NCBI GenBank assembly: GCA_963792025.1
Contig: CAWBUS010000004.1
Coordinates: forward strand, 434,001-498,000
From: Ginsengibacter sp963792025
Lineage (GTDB): Bacteria; Bacteroidota; Bacteroidia; Chitinophagales; Chitinophagaceae
Length of the DNA: 64,000 bases
Reading direction: 5' to 3'
The notes under the pieces are model-generated. The model worked only from the letters and a program-made list of their open reading frames with translations, was not told the DNA's origin and did not search any database. A program made the translations under genes and the position numbers. Numbering within the stretch: position 1 is the stretch's first letter; every line of letters starts with the position of its first letter. Below are positions 52,387 through 59,787 of the stretch, piece after piece.

Positions 52387-52413
52387 CAATAGTCTTAACT
52401 ATTGAACGTTTTT
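52387..52413 (+). terminator. Probable terminator after the lactonase gene
   Basis: CAATAGT (52387-52393) and ACTATTG (52398-52404) form a 7-base AT-rich stem with loop CTTA, followed shortly by TTTTT. Confidence 0.45.
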
Positions 52414-52452
52414 ATTTAACATTATACGTTAGTAAACCGTCGATAATTAAAT

Positions 52453-52460
52453 TAAATTTG
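52453..52460 (+). promoter_or_regulatory. -7 box of the DUF6515 gene
   Basis: TAAATTTG, an exact TAnnTTTG match, 29 bases before the ATG; no TTG at suitable spacing. Confidence 0.35.
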
Positions 52461-52489
52461 GTAATGCAATTTTTTACAAAAACACATTT

Positions 52490-53707
52490 ATGAAAACTAT
52501 TATTGGTATGATGCTCTTTGTTGGTTTAACCGCAGGAGCTATTAATTCTGCTGACGCTCAAAGAGGACGCGATAACGGGGGGCGTGGTGGAAGAGAATCG
52601 AATGCCGCCCCACAACGTGAAAGCAGAGGCAATTTTTCTGAGAACAGAAGTTTTCGCCAAAATACTGTGAGCAGAAATAACTCCTACGTTCCGGTTCAGC
52701 GTAACGAAAGAAGTTTTACACCAAACAACGCCGCGAACAATCGTGTTGCTCCGCAAAGAAATGCAATAACACGAAACGATTTTAGGAGAAACAATAATGT
52801 AAACGCTACGAGGCCAAACAATGCCATTGTAAGTTCAGGGTTTAACAGGAATCGGGTATATTCTTCAAGAACCAACAATTATTATCCAAACAGAACCAGC
52901 AATTACAGGTACAACAACAGCAGTTACGGGTATAATGGCCGTAATTACAGGGGCAATAATTACTACCATTATAATAGCAGGTATTACGGAGGCGGCTACT
53001 ACAATTTTAATAACAGGCGGTATTCATTCATGTACGGTCCCCGCTATAGCATTCTTCCGAGGAGTTGTGTTTCAATTTCTTTTGGTGGCTATCCTTATTA
53101 TTATAATGATGGATTTTATTATGGATATTACGGTGGATATTATCAACCCATATTTCCTCCATTCGGTTTACGCATAGGCGTGCTTCCTTATGGATACTAT
53201 AGTTTTGACCTGGGTGGTTATCCATATTATTATTATAACGGAATTTATTACCAGCAATATGATAATTCTTACCAGGTTGTAGATGCACCAATGGGGGCTT
53301 CCGTATATAGTTTACCTGAAGGCGCAAAAGCTGTAGTATTAAATGGCGAAAAACTATATGAACTTAATGGAACTTATTATAAGGAGGACAGAGATTCAAA
53401 AGGGCAAACTATTTATACAGTAGTGGGAAAAAATGGAGAAGTGAATAATACTGATAATACTGGCAATAATGATTTGAATAATTCAGATGGCACTTTGAAT
53501 AATGACAACAATGCCAACAATGATAACACTTTAAATACTCCTCCTCCTGCTTCGTCTTTGCAACTTGGTGATATTGTAACCCAGTTGCCAGAAGGTTCAA
53601 GAGTTGTAACTATAAACGGTGAAAAAATGTATGTTTCGCCTGATGATACTTATTTAAAGGAAGAGACTGATGGGGGTGTCGTTCAATATAAAGTAGTTGG
53701 TAAATAA
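52490..53707 (+). CDS. DUF6515-type secreted low-complexity protein
   Basis: A 405-residue exported protein (signal MKTIIGMMLFVGLTAGAINSADAQ). After an R/G/N-rich segment (RGRDNGGRGGRESNAAPQR) comes a long N/Y/R-rich region (about 100-175), a Y/G-rich core with repeated GGYPYYY motifs (about 195-260), and two related C-terminal units: LPEGAKAVVLNGEKLYELNG and LPEGSRVVTINGEKMYVSPD, separated by an Asn/Asp-rich spacer. I recognise the DUF6515 type from the glycine-tyrosine core and the LPEG units. Function unknown; a surface or periplasmic role is likely. Confidence 0.75.
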   Translation: MKTIIGMMLFVGLTAGAINSADAQRGRDNGGRGGRESNAAPQRESRGNFSENRSFRQNTVSRNNSYVPVQRNERSFTPNNAANNRVAPQRNAITRNDFRRNNNVNATRPNNAIVSSGFNRNRVYSSRTNNYYPNRTSNYRYNNSSYGYNGRNYRGNNYYHYNSRYYGGGYYNFNNRRYSFMYGPRYSILPRSCVSISFGGYPYYYNDGFYYGYYGGYYQPIFPPFGLRIGVLPYGYYSFDLGGYPYYYYNGIYYQQYDNSYQVVDAPMGASVYSLPEGAKAVVLNGEKLYELNGTYYKEDRDSKGQTIYTVVGKNGEVNNTDNTGNNDLNNSDGTLNNDNNANNDNTLNTPPPASSLQLGDIVTQLPEGSRVVTINGEKMYVSPDDTYLKEETDGGVVQYKVVGK

Positions 53708-53784
53708 TCATACCCGAGAATAGCTAATGTTATTTCGCTTAAATTAAACGGGGTTTATTTTAACAATAGTTTTATTTAGATTTT

Positions 53785-53809
53785 AACCGGCCTTTGGCCG
53801 GTTTTTTTT
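53785..53809 (+). terminator. Rho-independent terminator after the DUF6515 gene
   Basis: AACCGGCC (53785-53792) and GGCCGGTT (53796-53803) form a perfect 8-base stem with loop TTT, followed by a run of eight T. Confidence 0.9.
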
Positions 53810-53869
53810 ATCGATATGAAGCTTATAGCCTTAAATCGTCAACGCCATTTCTCAATAACCATCGTTTTG

Positions 53870-53877
53870 TATCTTTG
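53870..53877 (+). promoter_or_regulatory. -7 box upstream of the outer-membrane receptor gene
   Basis: TATCTTTG matches the consensus exactly. It lies 106 bases before the receptor ATG, implying a leader of roughly 100 bases; a 25-codon frame (53884-53961) starts directly after it. Confidence 0.4.
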
Positions 53878-53983
53878 TGGCTCATGAACATAAATTACGC
53901 AGGTAATCAATCTTCTGCTATCGTTGCTACTGTTCATTATTTCTTCGCCGGTCATTGCTAATCGATGACGCATTTTAATCTTT

Positions 53984-56560
53984 ATGAAATATTTTCTTAC
54001 TCTACTTACCGCATATATTATTTCGTTTAACGTAAATGGCCAGGTTGAAAAAGAACCATTGCCAGACAACGATATGCCGGTTATCAAAATTAATTCGTAT
54101 AACACTGTTTATGGAAAAGTTTTGGACCATGATACGAGAAAGCCCATTCCCGCCGCATCGGTTCAGTTAATTACCAGGGTAAATAATCCGCTTACAAATG
54201 AAGTGAAAGATTCTGTGATAGCTGCTATGCTAAGCGCTCCTAACGGTGATTTTAGTTTTGAAAATATTTACTCTTTCGATAGCCTGCACATCCTGTTATC
54301 TGCTGTCGGCTACAACGTTTATAATAACAGTTTTGCTTTTGCAAATATCAACCGGGATTCTGCTGCTCCGATAGACCACGACCTCGGAAACATTATGATG
54401 AATCATATTGCAAAAACACTGCAAGATGTAACAATAGTATTGAATAAACCTGCATTGCAAATGGGCATTGATAAAAAAATATTCGATGTTAACAAGAGTA
54501 TATCGTCAAAGGGAGGAACGGCTATCGATGTAATGAAAAATATTCCTTCCGTTTCAGTAGATGTCGATGGCAACGTTGAACTAAGAAACTCTTCGCCAAC
54601 AATTTTTATAGATGGAAGACCTACCATTTTAACGCTGGATCAAATTCCTGCTGATAACATTGATAGGATAGAGCTTATTACCAATCCATCAGCAAAATAT
54701 GATGCTTCTACTACCGGCGGCATAATCAACATTATATTGAAGAAAAATAAAAGAACAGGATTGAACGGATTATTTTCAGCAGCGGCAGGAACTCAAGGTA
54801 TATTCTCGGGCAATGGCAATTTGAATCTACGACAAGGTAAATTGAATTTTTTTGTAAGCGGAGGTTATCATCGATCAGATGGAAAATCAAATAGCGAGAG
54901 CTACAGACAAAATAAATCGAATGGTATAGTTGATAATTATTTTAACCAGTACTCTAACAACGAACGCAGCAGGAAATTTACTTCGACCCGGTTTGGACTT
55001 GATTATTTTATTGACAATAGAAATACGCTGACTCTTTCGCAGGGTCTTTTCCAGGGTCGTTTTGCTAACGACGAATCGCAAAATCAGCAATACTTAGACG
55101 GTAATAAATCGTTGACTGAAACCGGTGAACGGACGTCTGAAGAACAATTCCAGTTTAACAGGTACAATACGCAGGCAGATTATACGCACAAATTTCCAAA
55201 GGAAGGAGAAGAAATTGATGGGAGTTTAAATGTTAGCTACGGGAATGTGAAAAGTAATGCGACTATTCTAAATAATTTTTATTTCCCCGATGGCTCTTTA
55301 TACAGCGACCCGAATAATGTGCGTAATGAGGGAGCTAACGATAATAACCAGGTTACGGCAAAAATTGATTTTGTAAATCCGTTGAAAAATGACAATAAGA
55401 TAGAAACCGGGCTTAGAAGTTACATCAATAATTATTCGAGTTATTTTAATTCATTCTCCGTGGTAAATGGAGTAGAGGCTAAATTACCACTCAGTAACAA
55501 TTATAAATATACAGAGGTAGTGCATGCTGGGTATTTTACATACACTGGTAAAATGGCAAGTATCGGTTACCAGGCAGGGCTCAGGGCCGAGTATTCTAAA
55601 TTTACCGGAACACTCATTGATAGCGCTCAAAAGTTTGGGTATGAATACCCGGATCAAATTAAAAATATTTGGGATGCCCTGTTTCCAAGCCTCTATCTTT
55701 CGAAGAAATTAAATGAAACGGAAGAGATACAACTCAATTATTCACGAAGAGTTCGTCGCCCTAATTTTTGGCAACTAAATCCGTTCATCGATATAAACGA
55801 TCCGTTGAATATTCAACAAGGCAATCCCAAATTAAAACCGGAGTTTACCAACTCAGTGGAATTTAATTACAGTAAAACATTCAAAAACAAAAGTAATTTT
55901 CTTGGGGTCTTATATTACCGGAATACATTGCAGGATATTACGAGATATAGTGATACGCTAACTGCAGCTCAATACGAGCAACTCAATAATGCAGCCGTGG
56001 ATCCTAATGCAATTCTCAATACCTATATTAATGCCCAAAGTACTAACAGGTTTGGGCTTGAACTTACGTTGCAGCAGAAATTCAACAAAAATTTCGATAT
56101 TACTCCATCAGTAAATATTAATTACAGAAATGTAAAAGCTGGTATTGCTCAGCAAAATTTAAGTAACGAGGGATGGGATTGGAGCTCTAAGTTAACGGCG
56201 AATTATAAAATTGAAACACAACATCCTTCCATTTTTAATAAACTGAGTTTCCAGCTAACGACCCAGTATGAGTCTCCCCGCGTGATTCCGCAGGGGAGAA
56301 GATTAGAGCAATTTGACTCTGACTTCGGAATCCGAAAGGACTTGTTTAAAAATGATAAAGGATCAATAACCTTCAGCGTAAATGATATTTTAAATACCCA
56401 CAGGTATGGTGTAATTTATGATACCCAAAACTTTTACCAGGAGTCTTACAGCCGCAGGAACGTAAGAAATTTTAGAATCACCTTTAGTTACAAATTTGGT
56501 AATAGTGATTTTTCACTCTTCAAGAAGAGTAGGGATAATACTGATAATAATAACAACTAA
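53984..56560 (+). CDS. TonB-dependent outer-membrane beta-barrel protein with carboxypeptidase-like regulatory domain
   Basis: An 858-residue outer-membrane protein: signal peptide (MKYFLTLLTAYIISFNVNGQ), CarboxypepD_reg-like domain (YGKVLDHDTRKPIPAASVQLI, about 40-125), plug domain (MKNIPSVSVDVDGNVELRNS; IELITNPSAKYDASTTGGII) and a long barrel with FNKNFDITPSVNINYRNV and the C-terminal ITFSYKFG. It belongs to the OMP beta-barrel family 3 group, not to SusC. Substrate unknown; no SusD-like partner follows. It would rely on the TonB/ExbBD machinery encoded earlier in the window. Confidence 0.88.
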   Translation: MKYFLTLLTAYIISFNVNGQVEKEPLPDNDMPVIKINSYNTVYGKVLDHDTRKPIPAASVQLITRVNNPLTNEVKDSVIAAMLSAPNGDFSFENIYSFDSLHILLSAVGYNVYNNSFAFANINRDSAAPIDHDLGNIMMNHIAKTLQDVTIVLNKPALQMGIDKKIFDVNKSISSKGGTAIDVMKNIPSVSVDVDGNVELRNSSPTIFIDGRPTILTLDQIPADNIDRIELITNPSAKYDASTTGGIINIILKKNKRTGLNGLFSAAAGTQGIFSGNGNLNLRQGKLNFFVSGGYHRSDGKSNSESYRQNKSNGIVDNYFNQYSNNERSRKFTSTRFGLDYFIDNRNTLTLSQGLFQGRFANDESQNQQYLDGNKSLTETGERTSEEQFQFNRYNTQADYTHKFPKEGEEIDGSLNVSYGNVKSNATILNNFYFPDGSLYSDPNNVRNEGANDNNQVTAKIDFVNPLKNDNKIETGLRSYINNYSSYFNSFSVVNGVEAKLPLSNNYKYTEVVHAGYFTYTGKMASIGYQAGLRAEYSKFTGTLIDSAQKFGYEYPDQIKNIWDALFPSLYLSKKLNETEEIQLNYSRRVRRPNFWQLNPFIDINDPLNIQQGNPKLKPEFTNSVEFNYSKTFKNKSNFLGVLYYRNTLQDITRYSDTLTAAQYEQLNNAAVDPNAILNTYINAQSTNRFGLELTLQQKFNKNFDITPSVNINYRNVKAGIAQQNLSNEGWDWSSKLTANYKIETQHPSIFNKLSFQLTTQYESPRVIPQGRRLEQFDSDFGIRKDLFKNDKGSITFSVNDILNTHRYGVIYDTQNFYQESYSRRNVRNFRITFSYKFGNSDFSLFKKSRDNTDNNNN

Positions 56561-56563
56561 AAA

Positions 56564-56585
56564 ACCCACTCATACTTGAGTGGGT
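56564..56585 (-). terminator. Terminator hairpin between convergent genes
   Basis: ACCCACTCA (56564-56572) and TGAGTGGGT (56577-56585) make a 9-base perfect stem. On the minus strand it is followed by six T, so it ends transcription of the small gene to its right. Confidence 0.7.
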
Positions 56586-56652
56586 CACAGAACAATATAA
56601 AATGTTATTATAGATTAACTAAGGATATCGTGTGTTATCAATCCAGCGAATA

Positions 56653-56865
56653 CTACGCTTTTTCACTAACCACTTTAACGCCGTTTTTATATTCCCCGAG
56701 TATAACAACTTTCTTAAATCTTGAATATTGTTTTGCTGCAAGTTCCATTGCTTCTTCGGTTTCACTCCTCAACTTCAATCCTTTGCCTTCGCCGGAATTA
56801 TAAATTTCAATATAATATCCGTCTCTTAAAGTAATAGCTCTTTCTCTTGGTCTTCCTGTTCTCAT
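56653..56865 (-). CDS. Small protein of unknown function
   Basis: A 70-residue basic protein, beginning MRTGRPRERAITLRDGYYIE and ending with VVILGEYKNGVKVVSEKA. The first residues contain a GRPR core like that of AT-hook DNA-binding peptides, though one short motif proves little. No signal or membrane segment. It is followed by a good minus-strand terminator, which supports a real separate transcript. Similar short proteins occur in related genomes as I recall; function unknown. Confidence 0.6.
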   Translation of the reverse strand: MRTGRPRERAITLRDGYYIEIYNSGEGKGLKLRSETEEAMELAAKQYSRFKKVVILGEYKNGVKVVSEKA

Positions 56866-57059
56866 TTTTTATCTGTTTTAATTATTAATAATTACAAACC
56901 TTATAACGCTTATTTTGCCAAAAAGTTCTCTTATTCTCCAGATTAGAAACTCTTCTATAAACAAGCGCTTCGTCTAAAAGTATGCTATTTTTTTGCGAAT
57001 TGCTATTAACTTAACAACAAATTCACACATTCCAACGGAGACATACTCAAAATTGCTTA

Positions 57060-58388
57060 TCAATACCTGTACGCCTCGGGCTTAAATGGCCCTTCTTTTG
57101 GAATACCTAAATATTTGCTTTGTTCTGTTGTGAGTTCTTCCAGTTCTACGCCAATTTTTTTCAAATGAAGGCGGGCAACTTTCTCATCCAGATGTTTGGG
57201 AAGAACATATACTTTATTTTCATATTTATCGGCATTCAACCATAATTCAAGTTGTGCAAGAACCTGGTTGGTAAATGAATTGCTCATTACAAAGCTTGGG
57301 TGGCCTGTGGCACATCCTAAGTTTACCAGGCGGCCTTCTGCCAGGATGATAACATCTTTTCCTTCGATGGTATATAAATCAACCTGGGGCTTAATGGTGT
57401 TTTTTGTATTGCCATAATTTTTGTTCAGCCAGGCAATATCAATTTCAATATCAAAGTGACCAATGTTGCAAACGATAGCTTTATCTTTCATCGCAAGAAA
57501 ATGTTCTTTTCTTATCAAATCCCGGCAACCGGAAGCAGTAACAATAATATCTGCTTCTTTAACAGCATCAATCATTTTTTTAACTTCATATCCGTCCATT
57601 GCTGCCTGTAATGCGCAGATAGGATCGATTTCTGTAACAATAACTCTTGCTCCCGCTCCGCGCAAGCTTGCTGCAGATCCTTTGCCCACATCGCCATAAC
57701 CGCCTACTACAGCCACTTTGCCGGCCATCATAACATCGGTTGCTCTTCTTATTGCATCTACCAAACTTTCTTTGCAACCATATTTATTATCAAATTTAGA
57801 TTTGGTAACAGAGTCGTTTATATTGATGGCAGGAATAGGTAATGTTCCTTTTTCCATTCTTTCATAAAGACGATGAACACCAGTCGTTGTTTCTTCCGAT
57901 AAACCTTTTACATGTTGGATGAGTTCAGGGTATTTATCAAAAACCATATTAGTTAAATCACCACCATCATCAAGAATCATATTCAAAGGGCGATCGGCAC
58001 TGCCAAAAAATAAAGTTTGCTCAATACACCAGTCACTTTCTTCCTGGGTCTGACCTTTCCAGGCAAAAACGCCAATTCCTTCGGCTGCAATTGCAGCAGC
58101 AGCCTGGTCCTGCGTCGAAAATATATTACATGAACTCCATTTAACTTCCGCACCCAATTCTATCAATGTTTCAATCAGCACAGCAGTCTGTATCGTCATG
58201 TGAAGACAACCTGCAATCCTTGCACCTTTCAAAGGCTTTTCTTTACCGAATTCGTTTCTCAGAGACATCAGGCCGGGCATTTCGGCTTCTGCCAGTTTAA
58301 TTTCCTTGCGGCCCCATTCAGCGAGGCTCATGTCTTTCACCTTATTCTTAAGGCTAAAGTCAATTGAATTTTTTGTAAGTGTTGACAT
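57060..58388 (-). CDS. ahcY: Adenosylhomocysteinase
   Basis: A 442-residue enzyme splitting S-adenosylhomocysteine to adenosine and homocysteine, clearing the product of methylation reactions. Visible are MSLRNEFGKEKPLKGARIAGCLHMT, WSSCNIFSTQDQAAAAIA, INDSVTKSKFDNKYGC (NAD and substrate), the NAD fold VGGYGDVGKGSAASL, and the closing KYLGIPKEGPFKPEAYRY. Divergent from an Lrp/AsnC regulator, with a small palindrome between. No SAM or SAH riboswitch is evident in the 118-base spacer. Confidence 0.96.
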   Translation of the reverse strand: MSTLTKNSIDFSLKNKVKDMSLAEWGRKEIKLAEAEMPGLMSLRNEFGKEKPLKGARIAGCLHMTIQTAVLIETLIELGAEVKWSSCNIFSTQDQAAAAIAAEGIGVFAWKGQTQEESDWCIEQTLFFGSADRPLNMILDDGGDLTNMVFDKYPELIQHVKGLSEETTTGVHRLYERMEKGTLPIPAININDSVTKSKFDNKYGCKESLVDAIRRATDVMMAGKVAVVGGYGDVGKGSAASLRGAGARVIVTEIDPICALQAAMDGYEVKKMIDAVKEADIIVTASGCRDLIRKEHFLAMKDKAIVCNIGHFDIEIDIAWLNKNYGNTKNTIKPQVDLYTIEGKDVIILAEGRLVNLGCATGHPSFVMSNSFTNQVLAQLELWLNADKYENKVYVLPKHLDEKVARLHLKKIGVELEELTTEQSKYLGIPKEGPFKPEAYRY

Positions 58389-58423
58389 TTAATAATTTTT
58401 TTTTTGCGAATTTACTCAAACAC

Positions 58424-58436
58424 AGGATAAAATCCT
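58424..58436. promoter_or_regulatory. Small palindrome between ahcY and the Lrp-type gene
   Basis: AGGAT AAA ATCCT, perfect 5-base arms, followed by ATAG. It overlaps the region where an ahcY promoter (TTTG and TGTGTTTG on the minus strand) would lie, so it could be an operator for the adjacent regulator. Short enough to be chance. Confidence 0.3.
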
Positions 58437-58506
58437 ATAGTTTGTTCAAAGTTTGGAATAGAAGTTATAATTTCACCAATTTAAAAGAATATTTGCCCGC
58501 ATAGCT

Positions 58507-59007
58507 ATGTCAAATCCGGCTGAAAAAGAAGAAGTAACAAGTCTGCATGTTTCGTTAGATAAGAAAGACCTGCAGATTTTAAAATTATTACAGGAAAATG
58601 CACGTATTACCATTAAGGAAATATCAGGTAAAATTCATTTAAGCACGACGCCTGTGCACGAGCGGATAAAACGCATGGAAGAATCTGGAGTGATAAAGCA
58701 ATATGTAACTTTGGTAAATCACGAAAAGGTAAAAAAAGGATTGATGGTAATTTGTTATGTGTCCCTAAAACAGCATAGTAAAAATGCCGGCGTAAAATTT
58801 ATTAAGACCATTCATGAATTAAATGAAGTGGTGGAATGTTTCAGTATTTCCGGTGAATTTGATTTTATGCTCAAGGTAATTTGCGAAGACATGAACAGCT
58901 ACTACGACTTTCATGTAAATAAATTAAGTGAGATAGAAAATATGGGCCATGTGCAAAGTATTTTCGTAATGGGGGTTATTAAACAAACGCACCAGTTGGT
59001 GTATTAG
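58507..59007 (+). CDS. Lrp/AsnC family transcriptional regulator
   Basis: A 166-residue regulator: N-terminal helix-turn-helix (LDKKDLQILKLLQENARITIKEISGKIHLSTTPVHERIKRMEESGVIKQY) and a C-terminal RAM ligand domain (VICYVSLKQHSKNAG, VVECFSISGEFDFMLKVICED). Such proteins sense amino acids and form octamers on DNA. Being divergent from ahcY, it may control methyl-cycle or amino-acid genes; that is inference. Confidence 0.92.
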   Translation: MSNPAEKEEVTSLHVSLDKKDLQILKLLQENARITIKEISGKIHLSTTPVHERIKRMEESGVIKQYVTLVNHEKVKKGLMVICYVSLKQHSKNAGVKFIKTIHELNEVVECFSISGEFDFMLKVICEDMNSYYDFHVNKLSEIENMGHVQSIFVMGVIKQTHQLVY

Positions 59008-59036
59008 CTTTAACATGCTGAAAGCTCATAGCTTTT

Positions 59037-59786
59037 TCATCCTCCAATCATCTTTAAAAATTCTTCTTTTTTACGGCGGGAAATATCGATTAAAGTGCCA
59101 TCCTGTAATTGAACGTGGCCTCCCTGGCTTCGGATATATTTTTGAATATAGTTAAGGTTTATCAGGTGAGAATTATGAACCCGGTAGAAATTATAAGGAA
59201 GTAACATTTCTTCAAAATCTTTTAGGATTTTGGTTACCATAATACTCTTATTATCGATAAGAAAAATTTTACTGTAATTTGATTTTGACTCGATATGGAC
59301 AATGTTTTTAATTGGAATAAAATCGATCCCTTCTGAAGTTGAAATAGCAATTTTGTCTTCCTGGCTCCTGTTGTCACTTAATGATTTCTTCAGTATATCA
59401 ATTTTTTCTTTTGTTTGACGGTTAAGACTTTTGCTTAATCGTTCTACTGCATGCTGTAAATCTTCTATGCCGATAGGTTTTACTAAATAATCAAATGCGC
59501 TAATGCGTATTGCATCTATTGAGTAATGATTGTAAGCAGTCGTAAAAATAATATCAAAATCATATTCGCCGAGCTCTTCGAGCATTCTAAAGCCACTCAT
59601 CTTCGGCATTTCAATATCAAGAAAAACAACGTCAGGTTGGAATTGCCTGATAAGTAATATCCCTTCTTCCGGCTTTTGCGTTACAGCAACAATACTTATA
59701 TCCGGGCAAAAACCTTCCAGCTTTTGCTGAAGATTTTGTAAGCTGTTGAGCTCATCGTCAATAAGAATTGCTTTTATCTTTTCCAT
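59037..59786 (-). CDS. LytTR response regulator
   Basis: A 249-residue response regulator: receiver domain with phosphoacceptor Asp57 (DVVFLDIEMPKMSGFRMLEEL) and Lys in DYLVKPI, then a LytTR DNA-binding domain (about 145-245; IVHIESKSNYSKIFLIDNKSI, YNFYRVHNSHLINLNYIQKYIRSQGG). It starts one base after the stop of the sensor kinase and is clearly its partner. Target genes unknown. Confidence 0.94.
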   Translation of the reverse strand: MEKIKAILIDDELNSLQNLQQKLEGFCPDISIVAVTQKPEEGILLIRQFQPDVVFLDIEMPKMSGFRMLEELGEYDFDIIFTTAYNHYSIDAIRISAFDYLVKPIGIEDLQHAVERLSKSLNRQTKEKIDILKKSLSDNRSQEDKIAISTSEGIDFIPIKNIVHIESKSNYSKIFLIDNKSIMVTKILKDFEEMLLPYNFYRVHNSHLINLNYIQKYIRSQGGHVQLQDGTLIDISRRKKEEFLKMIGG

Positions 59787-59787
59787 T

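Noticed and set aside
52935..53177. 80-codon plus-strand frame inside the DUF6515 gene
   Set aside because: An out-of-frame shadow in a biased-composition region; the in-frame gene has signal peptide, domain repeats and a terminator.
53839..54105. 88-codon minus-strand frame at the receptor gene start
   Set aside because: Antisense to the receptor signal peptide and leader; peptide has no recognisable features.
58389..58506. SAH or SAM riboswitch before ahcY
   Set aside because: The space to the divergent gene is only 118 bases and I see none of the conserved helices of those riboswitches.
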